The translations under genes were made by a program, and so were the position numbers. A stretch of DNA of 64,000 nt from an uncultured Clostridia bacterium (GTDB lineage: Bacteria; Bacillota; Clostridia; Christensenellales; UBA1750), in NCBI GenBank assembly GCA_904393115.1, contig CAJFMX010000006.1, positions 1-64,000 of the forward strand, read 5' to 3'. Positions 43,614-54,633 of this stretch are shown here, piece after piece; the stretch's first letter is position 1, and the number at the start of each line of letters is the position of its first letter. The notes beneath the pieces are model-generated. The model saw nothing but the letters and a program-made list of their open reading frames with translations, made no database searches and was not told the origin of the DNA.

Positions 43614-44807
43614 TTACAGGCGGCCGGCGATGGCCTGCAGGAAGGCGCGGGAGGGGACGGACTTGGCCTCGCCCTCGTACATGGCGGCCAGGTCCCCGGT
43701 CATGACGCCGGACTCGATCGTGTCGATGACGGCCTTTTCCAGCTTGTCCGCAAAGGCGCACAGCTCCGGGATTTCGTCGAGCTGGCCGCGCTTGCGCAGC
43801 GCGCCCGTCCAGGCGTAGATGGTGGCCACCGGGTTGGTGCCCGTCTCCTCGCCCTTGAGGTAGCGGTAGTAATGGCGTGTCACAGTGCCGTGGGCTGCCT
43901 CGTATTCATAGTAGCCCTTGGGCGAGACGAGGACCGAGGTCATCATGGACAGGGACCCGAAGGCGGTGGCGATCATGTCGCTCATGACGTCGCCATCGTA
44001 GTTCTTGCACGCCCAGATGAACCCGCCCTTGGAGCGGATGACGCGCGCCACCGCGTCGTCGATGAGGGTGTAGAAGTATTCGATGCCCGCTTTCTCAAAC
44101 GCTTCCCGGTATTCCGCCTCATAGATTTCCGCAAAGATGTCCTTGAAGTTGTGGTCGTAGACCTTGGAGATGGTGTCCTTGGTGGAGAACCACAGGTCCT
44201 GATGCGTGTCGAGCGCGTAGGCAAAGCAGGCGCGCGCGAACGAGGCGATGGAGCCGTCCAGATTGTGCTGGCCCTGCACGATGCCCGGACCGCGGAACTC
44301 GTGCACGAGGGCGCGCGTTTCGCTGCCGTCCTCGGCGGTGTAGACCAGCTCCACCTTGCCCGCGCCGGGGATCTTCATCTCCGCGTTCTTGTAGACGTCG
44401 CCGTAGGCGTGGCGCGCGATGGTGATGGGCGCCTGCCAGGTGCGCACCGTCGGGGACACGCCCTTGACCAGGATCGGAGCGCGGAAGACCGTGCCGTCCA
44501 GGATCGCGCGGATGGTTGCGTTCGGGGACTTCCACATCTGCTTGAGGTGGTATTCCTCCACGCGCTGCTGGTTGGGCGTGATGGTCGCGCACTTGACGGC
44601 CACGCCATACTTCTCCGTGGCGGCCGCGGCGTCCAGGGTCACCTGGTCGTTCGTCTCGTCCCGGTGGGGAAGGCCCAGGTCGTAGTATTCGGTCTTCAGG
44701 TCAATGTACGGCTCCAGGAGCATCTCCTTGATCCACTTCCAGAGCACGCGGGTCATTTCGTCGCCGTCCATCTCGACCAGCGGCGTCTTCATGGCGATTT
44801 TCTGCAT
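43614..44807 (-). CDS. icd: NADP-dependent isocitrate dehydrogenase
   Basis: This enzyme oxidises isocitrate to 2-oxoglutarate with NADP, supplying carbon for glutamate. The 397-residue protein is of the homodimeric type II, eukaryote-like form: [16 protein letters not shown] near 12-27, [16 protein letters not shown] near 92-107 (substrate-binding Ser and Arg residues), [20 protein letters not shown] near 265-285 and [10 protein letters not shown] near 300-310. I set the start at 44807 (MQKIAMKT) with GGAGGGG upstream; the frame is open further but that part is a shadow of the divergent gene. It has its own promoter. Confidence 0.94.
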   Translation of the reverse strand: MQKIAMKTPLVEMDGDEMTRVLWKWIKEMLLEPYIDLKTEYYDLGLPHRDETNDQVTLDAAAATEKYGVAVKCATITPNQQRVEEYHLKQMWKSPNATIRAILDGTVFRAPILVKGVSPTVRTWQAPITIARHAYGDVYKNAEMKIPGAGKVELVYTAEDGSETRALVHEFRGPGIVQGQHNLDGSIASFARACFAYALDTHQDLWFSTKDTISKVYDHNFKDIFAEIYEAEYREAFEKAGIEYFYTLIDDAVARVIRSKGGFIWACKNYDGDVMSDMIATAFGSLSMMTSVLVSPKGYYEYEAAHGTVTRHYYRYLKGEETGTNPVATIYAWTGALRKRGQLDEIPELCAFADKLEKAVIDTIESGVMTGDLAAMYEGEAKSVPSRAFLQAIAGRL

Positions 44808-44853
44808 CGTCAACCCCTCCAAGCGGCGCAAAGCGCGCCGGTACTTTACGAGT

Positions 44854-44882
44854 ATCATACTCCATTGCGCGCGCAGGAGCAA
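44854..44882 (-). promoter_or_regulatory. promoter of icd
   Basis: On the minus strand TTGCTC (44877-44882), a 17-bp spacer and TATGAT (44854-44859), about 45 bp before the icd start. Confidence 0.6.
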
Positions 44883-44922
44883 GGATTTTTTCAAAGCGGG
44901 GCGGCACAGGCCGCCGTTTCTA

Positions 44923-44931
44923 TGGTACAAT
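44923..44931 (+). promoter_or_regulatory. extended -10 promoter for the RelA/SpoT-domain gene
   Basis: TGGTACAAT is an extended -10 about 10 bp before the ATG at 44941, so the leader would be extremely short. No convincing -35 is present. It is back-to-back with the icd promoter. Confidence 0.4.
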
Positions 44932-44940
44932 AGAGAGAGA

Positions 44941-46473
44941 ATGAATACGGAGTTGGATAGAATGGAAAGAACGGAAAGACTGGACGATCTGGAACGGACG
45001 GAGCACAAGCATTGGGGGCCAGCCTCTGGTCGGGGGCCAGCCTCTGGTCGGGGGCCAGCCTCTGGTCGGGAGCCAGCCTCTGGTCGGGGGCCAGCCTCTG
45101 GCGGGGAGCCGGACGGCCAGAACCCCGAGACGATCCGCCTGCCGGTGTTTGACCTGATCGATAAGACCGTCAAGATCCTGAACGACAACCGCAAGACCCT
45201 GGAAACCTACGCGGACGTCCTGCAGGCCTACTTCCACAGCGCGCTGCGGGACCACGAGGAGAGCCTGGTCAACATCTCCACCCGCGTCAAGGGCGACAGC
45301 AGCCTGCGGGAAAAGATCCTGCGCAAGAACCTCTATAAGCGCTACGCCTACCCCGAGGGCATCATCCAGAACCTCTCGGATTTGATCGGCGTGCGCATCC
45401 AGTGCCGCTTTCTGGAGGAGGAGCGGCTGCTCTACGACGCGCTGCGCGACCGCTTCACCCAGAGCTGCGCCGACGGCCTGTACTGCGAGCCCGAACAGCC
45501 CAACATCCGCCTGGAGATGCGCGGCGTGCAGCCCCAGCAGCAGAACAACGGCTACGCCATCTACCGCATCGACGGCATGTGCGGGCCCGTGGGCCACGCC
45601 GTGCGGTTTGAGCTGCAGATCAAGGCCCTGGTCCACGTGTTCTGGGCCGAGGTCGAGCACGAGATCATCTATAAGAACAACAGCTATATCCTCATGGACA
45701 GCTTCATGAAGCAGATGCTCTCCTCCGCGTATGACAACCTGCGCTCCGTGGACCGCCAGCTCTACCTCATCTACAACCAGATCCAGAACCAGAGCGAGCC
45801 GGAGGACAGCTATCTGCGCGAGGCCTCCGTGCGGTCGCTGTTCGCAAAGGCCATCTCCGACCTGTTCTTCCGCAAGATGCGCGACTCCCTGGGCTTTACC
45901 CTGAACTTCAAGCGCTCCTGCGACATCCTGAGCCGCTACATCCTCGCGCGGCAGAACCCCATCACCCACCAGCCCGCGCAGAGCCTGATGGACATCTTCC
46001 AGCGCATCAACCGCATCGCCATGGCGGACATCGATTTTGAGGCGCCGCTCGCGCTGGAGGCGCCCTTCCGCGGAGAGGAGCCCTTCCTCAACATCCTGGC
46101 GGACCACCTCATGATGCAGATGAACGCGGACTACGACTGGAACCTCTTCTTCCGGATGCTCTTCACCCTGGAGCCGGGCAGCAACCTGGAGGACTTCTCC
46201 AACCTGCTCTACATGATGCGCGACCGCTTCTGCATGGAGGAGATCTACGAGCCCCTGCGCGAGTTCTGGTCGGAGGAGCAGATCGAGAACTTTAAGCAGT
46301 GGCTGCTCGTGCCGCTGGCGCACCAGCTCGTCGCGGACGGCACGATCCAGATCATCTACGAGGAGACGTTCGACACCATCGTCGCGCGCCTGCAGACGGT
46401 CGTCCGGGATACCGCCGCCATGCTGCGCGCCGGAAACTTCACCCCCTCGCGCTATACGCTCTGGAAGCCGTAA
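44941..46473 (+). CDS. RelA/SpoT-domain protein with long helical C-terminus
   Basis: The 510-residue protein has a repeat-rich N-terminus (about 25-58), then a RelA/SpoT nucleotidyltransferase-like domain (about 70-250): [31 protein letters not shown] with the metal-ligand Asp near 146, and [19 protein letters not shown] near 223-240 with the catalytic Glu. The usual YxSxH site is altered to [10 protein letters not shown]. The last 260 residues are helical with no domain I know. No HD hydrolase, TGS or ACT domain is present, so it is a small-alarmone-synthetase-like protein of uncertain activity. ATG 44941 is used; upstream in-frame sequence is antisense to icd. Confidence 0.72.
   Translation: MNTELDRMERTERLDDLERTEHKHWGPASGRGPASGRGPASGREPASGRGPASGGEPDGQNPETIRLPVFDLIDKTVKILNDNRKTLETYADVLQAYFHSALRDHEESLVNISTRVKGDSSLREKILRKNLYKRYAYPEGIIQNLSDLIGVRIQCRFLEEERLLYDALRDRFTQSCADGLYCEPEQPNIRLEMRGVQPQQQNNGYAIYRIDGMCGPVGHAVRFELQIKALVHVFWAEVEHEIIYKNNSYILMDSFMKQMLSSAYDNLRSVDRQLYLIYNQIQNQSEPEDSYLREASVRSLFAKAISDLFFRKMRDSLGFTLNFKRSCDILSRYILARQNPITHQPAQSLMDIFQRINRIAMADIDFEAPLALEAPFRGEEPFLNILADHLMMQMNADYDWNLFFRMLFTLEPGSNLEDFSNLLYMMRDRFCMEEIYEPLREFWSEEQIENFKQWLLVPLAHQLVADGTIQIIYEETFDTIVARLQTVVRDTAAMLRAGNFTPSRYTLWKP
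45014..45103 (+). repeat. five 18-bp tandem repeats in the RelA/SpoT-domain gene
   Basis: Units of GGGGGCCAGCCTCTGGTC repeat five times with only a few base changes, encoding GPASGR hexapeptides. Near-perfect identity suggests recent expansion and possible length variation without frame loss. Confidence 0.9.
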
Positions 46474-46501
46474 GCTTTGCGTTAAGCGCCGCAGCCCGGC
46501 G

Positions 46502-46530
46502 TTGACGGGCGGAAAAAGAAATGGTATAAT
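46502..46530 (+). promoter_or_regulatory. promoter of the valS T-box operon
   Basis: TTGACG (46502-46507), a 17-bp spacer and TATAAT (46525-46530), preceded by TGG as an extended -10. It lies 28 nt after the preceding stop codon. Confidence 0.8.
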
Positions 46531-46536
46531 ACTCCC

Positions 46537-46793
46537 TGAATCTTCCCCCGTTGAGGCAGGAGGAGTACGAAGCTGGACCCAGAAAGAGAGGCGGTTCGCC
46601 GGCTGAAAGGCCGCCAGGGTTCCCCCGGTTTCGGAAGGTCGCCTGCGGCAGGGTGCGCGTGAAGGGCTTGGGCCTTTAGCGCGCGCGGGTGCGCCCGATA
46701 TTGCGCAAAGAGGCAGGAGGAGCGGAAGGCTCGCCCCTGCGAAAAAAGGTGGTACCACGGCGCGCCCGTCCTTTTGATGAGGACGGGCGCGCC
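46537..46793 (+). promoter_or_regulatory. T-box riboswitch, valine (specifier GUC)
   Basis: The leader senses uncharged tRNA-Val. Stem I is visible: GGAGUACGAAG on the 5' side, AGAAAGAGAG with GGCUGAAAGG at the top, and a 3' strand where GGAAGGUCG faces the AGUA bulge, placing specifier GUC at 46638-46640 above the GCAGG/CCUGC base pairs. The T-box core AGGTGGTACCACGG is at 46747-46760 and is followed by the competing terminator stem CGCGCCCGTCC/GGACGGGCGCG with a short T-run. Uncharged tRNA would stabilise the antiterminator and allow transcription of the small gene and valS downstream. Confidence 0.92.
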
Positions 46794-46817
46794 TTTGCAT
46801 GGAGAGGAGGTGCGCGC

Positions 46818-46982
46818 TTGCTCAGCAGGCTCCTGAGCTTGAACCCCGTGGGGATCGTCCTGCTCGTGCTCGGCGCAGTGCTCATGCTGCTGGGCAAGGC
46901 CATCCCCGAGCGCTGGAAGATCCCGGCAAAGCTCGTCTCCCTGGCGCTGGCGGTCGCCGGCGCGACGCTCTGTTTTCTGTAA
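46818..46982 (+). CDS. small two-segment membrane protein, function unknown
   Basis: A 54-residue frame starts at TTG 46818 with AGGAGG 7 nt upstream. It is strongly hydrophobic: NPVGIVLLVLGAVLMLLGKAI (about 9-28) and LVSLALAVAGATLCFL at the end form two likely membrane segments around a short basic loop PERWKIPAK. It lies between the T-box terminator and valS, so it would be induced together with valyl-tRNA synthetase. I do not recognise the family. Alternative reading: an untranslated spacer, but the RBS, hydropathy and exact fit argue for a gene. Confidence 0.6.
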   Translation: MLSRLLSLNPVGIVLLVLGAVLMLLGKAIPERWKIPAKLVSLALAVAGATLCFL

Positions 46983-47028
46983 GGCGTTAAAGATCTGCAT
47001 CCCCGGATGCGATGGAGGATTGAATCGT

Positions 47029-49674
<2,646 letters not shown>

Positions 49675-49703
49675 AACGCCCGAAAAAAGCGGCAAGTTTT
49701 TTC

Positions 49704-49741
49704 AAGGGGGCCGGCGGAAAAAAGCCGCCGCGCCCCTTTTT
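49704..49741 (+). terminator. intrinsic terminator after valS
   Basis: AAGGGG with CGGCGG pairs with CCGCCG and CCCCTT across an A-rich loop, followed by TTTTT. Confidence 0.75.
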
Positions 49742-49753
49742 GCATGGGAATGC

Positions 49754-49782
49754 TTGAAAAAGCGGCAGGGATTCGGTAAACT
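49754..49782 (+). promoter_or_regulatory. sigma-A promoter for folC
   Basis: TTGAAA (49754-49759), a 17-bp spacer and TAAACT (49777-49782), about 30 bp before folC. Confidence 0.65.
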
Positions 49783-49812
49783 TGTACAGGGATGGAGAGA
49801 GGGGAGCAGAGC

Positions 49813-51147
49813 GTGAACTACGAGCAAGCTGTCGCATACATCCACGGAAAGTATGGCAAGGGCGTCAAGCGCGGGCTGGACAACATGTACGCGCTGCTGC
49901 GGCGCCTGGGCAATCCGCACGAGGGGCTGCGGTGCATCCACGTCGCGGGCACGAACGGCAAGGGTTCCACCTGCGCGTTCCTGGACGCGGCGCTGCGCGC
50001 GCAGGGCTACCGCGTCGGGCTGTACACCTCGCCCTTCCTCATGCGCTATAACGAAAGAATGCGCATCAACGGCGGCGAGATCCCGGACGAAACCCTCGCG
50101 GCGCTGACAACCGAGGTCGCGGCGCACGTGCAGGCCATGGAGGAGAGCGGGGAAGGGTACCCCACGGTCTTTGAGATCGGCACCGCGATTGCGCTGACCT
50201 GGTTTGCGCGCGAGAAGGTGGATGTGGCCGTGATCGAGGTGGGCCTTGGCGGGACGCACGACCCGACCAACGTGGTCCACCCCGAGGTCAGCGTCATTGC
50301 GCGCATCGGCCTGGACCACACAAAGACCCTGGGCTCGACCCTGGAGGAGATCGCCGCGGTCAAGGGCGGCATCCTGAAGCCCGGCCGGCCGGCCGTGCTC
50401 CAGGCCCAGGGCGAGGCCGTCGCCGCCGTCATCCGGGGGATTGCCCAGGAGAAGCAGGCCCCCTTTCTCCACTGCGCGGATTGGCCGCCGAGCGCGGTCG
50501 CCCTCTCCGCGCGCGGTGCGCGGTTTACCGCGGGCTTCCCCGGCCTGCCCGCGCAGGAATACGAAATCCGCCTGCCCGGCGCGCACCAGGTGGACAACGC
50601 CGTGACGGCGCTCGCCGCGCTCTCGCTGCTGCCGGAGGACCTGCGCGTCTCCCCGGAGGCCGCGCGCGCGGGCCTAAGGGATGCGGTCTGGCCCGGCCGG
50701 CTGGAGTGGCGCGGAAACCTGCTGCTGGACGGCGCGCACAATCCCCAGGGCGTGCGCGCGCTGCGGGAATACGCGCAGAGCTTCCTGCGGGACCGGCGCG
50801 TCGCGGTGCTGACCGGGTCCATGGCGGACAAGGACGTCGCCGCCATCGCGGAGGGGATCGCGGCGATTGCGGACGCGGTGGTCTGCGTATCCCCGGAGCA
50901 CATGGCCCGCGCGGTCCCCGCGCCGGAGCTGTGCGGCCTCTACCGCGGGCGGACGGACAAGCCCGTCCTTGCGGCGGAGGATACGGCGCAGGGCCTGCGG
51001 CAGGCGCAGACCCTGGCCGGGGAGGCGGGCGTGGTCCTCGTCTGCGGGTCGCTGTACCTGGTGGGCGAGGTCAGAAGAATGCTGGAATCCTCAGAATCGA
51101 ACCTTCGGGAGGTGGAAACGGAATGCACATTTTGTTCTTGTCCGTAA
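49813..51147 (+). CDS. folC: folylpolyglutamate synthase / dihydrofolate synthase
   Basis: FolC adds glutamate to dihydropteroate or folates. The 444-residue Mur-ligase-fold protein has the P-loop GTNGKGSTCAFL near 47-58, TSPFLMRYNERMRINGGEI near 74-92, EVGLGGTHDPTN near 144-155, and LLDGAHNPQGVRAL near 305-318 in the C-terminal domain. GTG 49813 (VNYEQAVAYIH) fits the family start and has GGGGAG upstream. It overlaps the next gene by 25 nt. Confidence 0.93.
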   Translation: MNYEQAVAYIHGKYGKGVKRGLDNMYALLRRLGNPHEGLRCIHVAGTNGKGSTCAFLDAALRAQGYRVGLYTSPFLMRYNERMRINGGEIPDETLAALTTEVAAHVQAMEESGEGYPTVFEIGTAIALTWFAREKVDVAVIEVGLGGTHDPTNVVHPEVSVIARIGLDHTKTLGSTLEEIAAVKGGILKPGRPAVLQAQGEAVAAVIRGIAQEKQAPFLHCADWPPSAVALSARGARFTAGFPGLPAQEYEIRLPGAHQVDNAVTALAALSLLPEDLRVSPEAARAGLRDAVWPGRLEWRGNLLLDGAHNPQGVRALREYAQSFLRDRRVAVLTGSMADKDVAAIAEGIAAIADAVVCVSPEHMARAVPAPELCGLYRGRTDKPVLAAEDTAQGLRQAQTLAGEAGVVLVCGSLYLVGEVRRMLESSESNLREVETECTFCSCP

Positions 51148-52229
51148 CGGCGGGGCAGGGCCACAACCAGACCGCCAAGGGCATCATGCAGAGGATGATG
51201 GAGCGCGGCCACGTCTGCAAGCTCCTGGACACGTTTGACTACATCGAGCCGACCTTCGGCGAGGTGGTCGACAAGGGATACCGCATGACGGTGGCGCACA
51301 CGCCCAAGGTGTTCGGCAAGGCCTTCAGCATGATGGAGAAGGCGGAGCAGAACATCCCCTTTGCCGTCAAGGTGAACCAAAAGCTCTCGGACTACCTGAG
51401 CAAGGAGCTCTTCGACGTCTACGAGAGCTTTCAGCCCAATGTCGTGGTCAGCACGCACTCCTGCGCGGCGCAGATCTCCGCCTCGGTCTACTCCCTGGGC
51501 GTGTGCGCGGCCCCGCGCATCGGCATCGTCACGGACTACACGCTCCATCCCTACTGGAAGGGCGCGAACCTGGACGCGCTGGTGACGCCCTCGGAGCAGC
51601 TGACCTACTACATCGTGCAGGCCGGCATGCCCGAGCGCATTATCCGCCCCATCGGCATCCCGATCCACCCCAAGTTCAACAAGGCGATCGACAAGGCGGA
51701 GGCGCGCGCCCGCGCCGGCATCCCGGACATGCCGACCGTCCTGATGATGGGCGGCTCCATGGGGCACGGCGACGTGCTCAGCGCCATCGAGCGCCTGGAC
51801 CGCCTGCCCATCGACTTCCAGATGGTGGTCGTCTGCGGCAGCAACGAGAAGCTGAAGGCGCGCGTGGAATCGCTCTCCACGGTCAAGCGCCTGACGGTGC
51901 TGGGCTTCTCCAACGAGATCGACGTGCTCATGAGCGCGGCGGACCTGATCGTGACCAAGCCCGGCGGGCTCTCGGTCTCCGAGGCCATCGCAAAGCAGCT
52001 GCCCATGGTGCTCATCGACCCGATCCCCGGCCAGGAGGACCGCAACATGGACTTCCTCACCAACCACGGCATGGCCATGCGCACGAATAAGCACCTGCCC
52101 GTGGACGTGGTGGTCTGGCAGCTGCTGACCAACGAGCGCCGCCTCGAGCTCATGCGCGAGTGCCAGATCGCCTTTGGCAAGCCCAACGCCACGGACGACC
52201 TGCAGGCGCTCATCGAGAGCTATGCCTGA
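51123..52229 (+). CDS. GT28-type processive diacylglycerol glucosyltransferase (UgtP/MGDG synthase-like)
   Basis: The 368-residue protein has the N-terminal acceptor domain start MHILFLSVTAGQGHNQTAKGI, typical of MGDG synthase/UgtP proteins, and the C-terminal donor site VTKPGGLSVSEAIAKQLPMVL near 282-302 with DPIPGQEDRN. Such enzymes glycosylate diacylglycerol to make membrane glycolipids, which anchor lipoteichoic acids. It shares the GT28 fold with MurG but lacks the MurG N-terminal GGTGGH signature. ATG 51123 lies within the end of folC, so it is translationally coupled. The sugar and lipid product cannot be stated from sequence. Confidence 0.82.
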   Translation: MHILFLSVTAGQGHNQTAKGIMQRMMERGHVCKLLDTFDYIEPTFGEVVDKGYRMTVAHTPKVFGKAFSMMEKAEQNIPFAVKVNQKLSDYLSKELFDVYESFQPNVVVSTHSCAAQISASVYSLGVCAAPRIGIVTDYTLHPYWKGANLDALVTPSEQLTYYIVQAGMPERIIRPIGIPIHPKFNKAIDKAEARARAGIPDMPTVLMMGGSMGHGDVLSAIERLDRLPIDFQMVVVCGSNEKLKARVESLSTVKRLTVLGFSNEIDVLMSAADLIVTKPGGLSVSEAIAKQLPMVLIDPIPGQEDRNMDFLTNHGMAMRTNKHLPVDVVVWQLLTNERRLELMRECQIAFGKPNATDDLQALIESYA

Positions 52230-52708
52230 TCGGCTGGCGCTCTACCCGCAGGAGGTGTGCGGCGCGGCGATCGAGCGGGCGATCCTCGACCTGGAGGCCA
52301 CAGCCTGGGACAGGACGCCCGGCGAAACCTTTCCCTCGGCGCCCGAAACGCACGCGGCCTCTTTCGTGCTGCTGGAGGGGGAGAGGGCTGTCTGCCACGT
52401 GGGCATCCGGCGGGCGCGCCTGCTCCGCCGCGGGCAGAGCTACGCGGTCTGCGGCCTGAGCGAGGTCGTGACGCATCCCCTGCGGCGCGGACAGGGCCTG
52501 GCCACCGCGCTGTGCCTGCGCGCGGCGGAGTGGATCCGCGCGCAGGGCGCGGATCTGAGCCTCTTCACCTGCGCGCCGGAGCGCGCCGCCCTCTACGGCA
52601 GGGCGGGCTGGGAGCCAATCCCGGGCGCCTGCCTCGTGGGAGGAACATGCGGCGGATTTTGCGCACGCGGACATCGTTCTGGAGCTGGGGAGAGGACAGC
52701 TTTGGTAA
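52222..52708 (+). pseudogene. GNAT-family acetyltransferase with a late frameshift
   Basis: The frame starting at ATG 52222 overlaps the glycosyltransferase end by 8 nt and encodes a GNAT core: SEVVTHPLRRGQGLATALCLRAAEW near 80-105 (acetyl-CoA loop) and YGRAGWEPI near 125-133. After about residue 136 the frame turns into unrelated sequence and stays open for 1.9 kb antisense to the next gene. In the +1 frame from about 52637, codons read WEEHAADFAHADIVLELGRGQLW and stop at TAA 52706-52708, a natural GNAT ending just before a terminator. A one-base insertion (or sequencing error) near 52625-52637 explains this. Confidence 0.72.
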
Positions 52709-52713
52709 AAAAA

Positions 52714-52764
52714 CGCGCCCCTGCGCTTCCGATCCTTCGGAAGCGCAGGGGCGCGCGGGCTTTT
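52714..52764 (+). terminator. intrinsic terminator after the GNAT gene
   Basis: CGCGCCCCTGCGCTTCCGA and its complement (52736-52755) form a stem of about 19 bp with a 3-nt loop, then a GC-rich gap and TTTTT. Confidence 0.8.
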
Positions 52765-52782
52765 TGGGGGGGAAGGGAGGCG

Positions 52783-54582
52783 TTACGCCTCCGCAAACTC
52801 GTGGGGAGCGGAGCCCCAGTCCGCCTGGAGCGCGTCTCCCTTGCGGTTTTCCGCCCAGCGGATGGCGTAGAAGGCGAACTCGCCCGGCTCGGTCATGAGC
52901 TCGAAGACCGTCTCGTTGTTCGGCGCGACGTAGAGCGGCTTGACCTCGCGGCCCGGCGCCTCCAGGGGGCAGAGCGCCTCGGCAACGCCGCGCACGCGCA
53001 CGCGGATGCGCTGCGCCGCGCAGCCGTCGCAGGCGTAGGGGTAGATGCAGAAGGTGTCGTTGTCGTATGGGAACAGGGAGATCTGCGCGGGCGCGTCCAG
53101 GTAGACGGGGCCGCAGCAGAGCTCCGCGCGGATGCGGGTGAGCACCGTCTGCGGCAGCTTGCGGATGTCCGAGATGGCGTCCGGCACGGCCAGCGTCAGC
53201 AGCTGACCGCGGCCGTAGGTGTCCCGCAGCAGGATGCCGTAGCTCTCGTCGCCGCCGAAGGCCTTGGCCAGCGCCCAGGTCGTGTTGTTGCGGTGCTCCA
53301 GGACCGGGAAGCGCACCGGCGCGCCGCCGCGGCTCAGGTCGTTGCCAAAGCCGAACACCGGCTCCGACATGTACTCCGTCGCGTCGAAGGTGCGGTCGCG
53401 GTAGCGGATGGAGGTCATGCGGTCCAGGCCCTTGCCCAGCGCCTCCTTGACAAAGCCGGAGGTGACGATGGCCTTGCCGCCGGCTGCGACGTACTGCTCG
53501 AGCTTGTCGACGATCTGCTCGTCGCGCAGGGCCTGCACGGTCAGGAAGACGGCCGGCGCGTCCTTCAGGAACTCCGGCACGCCCTCAAAGGGAATGCCCG
53601 CCATGCCGAGGTAGTCCTCGACGTGGTCCTCGCCCTGGGCGTTGAGCGGCAGGTAGCAGGGGAGCCCGGCGCACGCGCCGACCTTGGAGAGCAGCTTGTC
53701 CAGGCGGGCGAGCTGCAGGCCCATGGGCGTGGCCAGCTTGTTGTTGTACAGGCTGCCCCAGCAGAACATCATGACCTCGCGCGGGCGGGAGAGGACCGTC
53801 AGGTATGCCTGCTCCAGGTAGCAGTCCATGGGATAGCACTGGTAGGGGTCGAACCAGCCGCCGCCGTTGCGGCCGGGGGCCAGGTTCTCCATGTAGCGCA
53901 TGATGGAATAGCTCTCGTAGCGGGGCAGGTGCTGGTCCGTGTGCCGCTGGTGGCGGGTCTCGGTGCCGGTGTAGATCTTGTCAAAGAGGTCCTTCTGCGC
54001 GCCGGGGTTGTAGCCGGCCTCCTGGTAGCTCTCCATCCAGTTCGGGAACTTGACGGTGATGCGGATCTCCGGGTTGATGGCGCGCGCCGGGCCGATGACG
54101 AGGTTTTCCGAGACCTCCTTCATCAGGTCCAGGCGGAACGCCTCCCAGGAGCGGTCGCCCTTTGCGCGGCGGCAGTCGTCGCAGGTGCAGTTGGTGAAGA
54201 AGAAGTCGTCGATGATGAACTCGTCGAACTCGCTGGCGATGTACTCGACGGTCTCCTTCAGGTGATTGCGCATCCGCTCGTTGCAGAAGCAGTAGGTGTT
54301 GAACAGGCGCTGGCGCCCGGCGTCCGCCTCCCCCTGGCCGGAGATGGTCGTGGTGATGCCGCCGGCGACCTCGATGCCGTTCTTGCGGAAGAGCTCCTTG
54401 CACATGTGGAGCTGCTCGCGCGGGATCAGGCAGTCGTCGCGGTAGGGCTCGAGGTAGACCTTGTCCACGCCCACGTACTTCTGGAAGAAGTCGATCTGGC
54501 GCTGCAGGCCTTCGGGGGAGATGCGGACCATGGACTGCGCCGTGCAGTAGACCACGGCGCGGAAATTTTTGTAGTGCGGCAT
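52783..54582 (-). CDS. glycoside-hydrolase-like TIM-barrel protein, family unassigned
   Basis: The 599-residue protein has no signal peptide. Its N-terminal half looks like a (beta/alpha)8 barrel: VGVDKVYLEPYRDD near 37-50, a strand ending FDEFIIDDFFFTNCTCDDC near 118-136 with a Cys cluster, and ITVKFPNWMESYQEAGY near 175-190. The second half holds a glutamine-amidotransferase-like region (DAPAVFLTVQAL, GGKAIVTSGFVKEALGKG) and a C-terminal beta domain, an architecture seen in GH42-like and other putative glycosidases. I cannot identify catalytic Glu or Asp with confidence. Start ATG at 54582 has AAGGAG upstream. It follows the aldo/keto reductase gene in the same direction. Confidence 0.6.
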   Translation of the reverse strand: MPHYKNFRAVVYCTAQSMVRISPEGLQRQIDFFQKYVGVDKVYLEPYRDDCLIPREQLHMCKELFRKNGIEVAGGITTTISGQGEADAGRQRLFNTYCFCNERMRNHLKETVEYIASEFDEFIIDDFFFTNCTCDDCRRAKGDRSWEAFRLDLMKEVSENLVIGPARAINPEIRITVKFPNWMESYQEAGYNPGAQKDLFDKIYTGTETRHQRHTDQHLPRYESYSIMRYMENLAPGRNGGGWFDPYQCYPMDCYLEQAYLTVLSRPREVMMFCWGSLYNNKLATPMGLQLARLDKLLSKVGACAGLPCYLPLNAQGEDHVEDYLGMAGIPFEGVPEFLKDAPAVFLTVQALRDEQIVDKLEQYVAAGGKAIVTSGFVKEALGKGLDRMTSIRYRDRTFDATEYMSEPVFGFGNDLSRGGAPVRFPVLEHRNNTTWALAKAFGGDESYGILLRDTYGRGQLLTLAVPDAISDIRKLPQTVLTRIRAELCCGPVYLDAPAQISLFPYDNDTFCIYPYACDGCAAQRIRVRVRGVAEALCPLEAPGREVKPLYVAPNNETVFELMTEPGEFAFYAIRWAENRKGDALQADWGSAPHEFAEA

Positions 54583-54633
54583 GAAAACGGCTCCTTACTT
54601 TCTTGATGAAATCCTGAAAAAAGTCTGGTAGAA

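Noticed and set aside
39598..43761. Very long minus-strand open frame opposite mreB to mrdA
   Set aside because: It is antisense to four clear genes, has His/Val/Leu/Ala-biased composition typical of the complement of GC-rich codons, and no family motif or ribosome-binding site.
45014..45103. Possible CRISPR-like repeat array
   Set aside because: Units are directly adjacent without spacers, in frame within a gene and encode a hexapeptide.
51123..52229. Identification of this glycosyltransferase as the missing MurG
   Set aside because: The N-terminus SVTAGQGHN is of the MGDG synthase/UgtP type, not the GGTGGH start of MurG.
52174..54606. 810-codon plus-strand frame that would fuse the GNAT core to a long C-terminal part
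   Set aside because: After about 52640 it is antisense to the glycosidase-like gene and crosses a strong terminator; the +1 frame gives a natural GNAT end.
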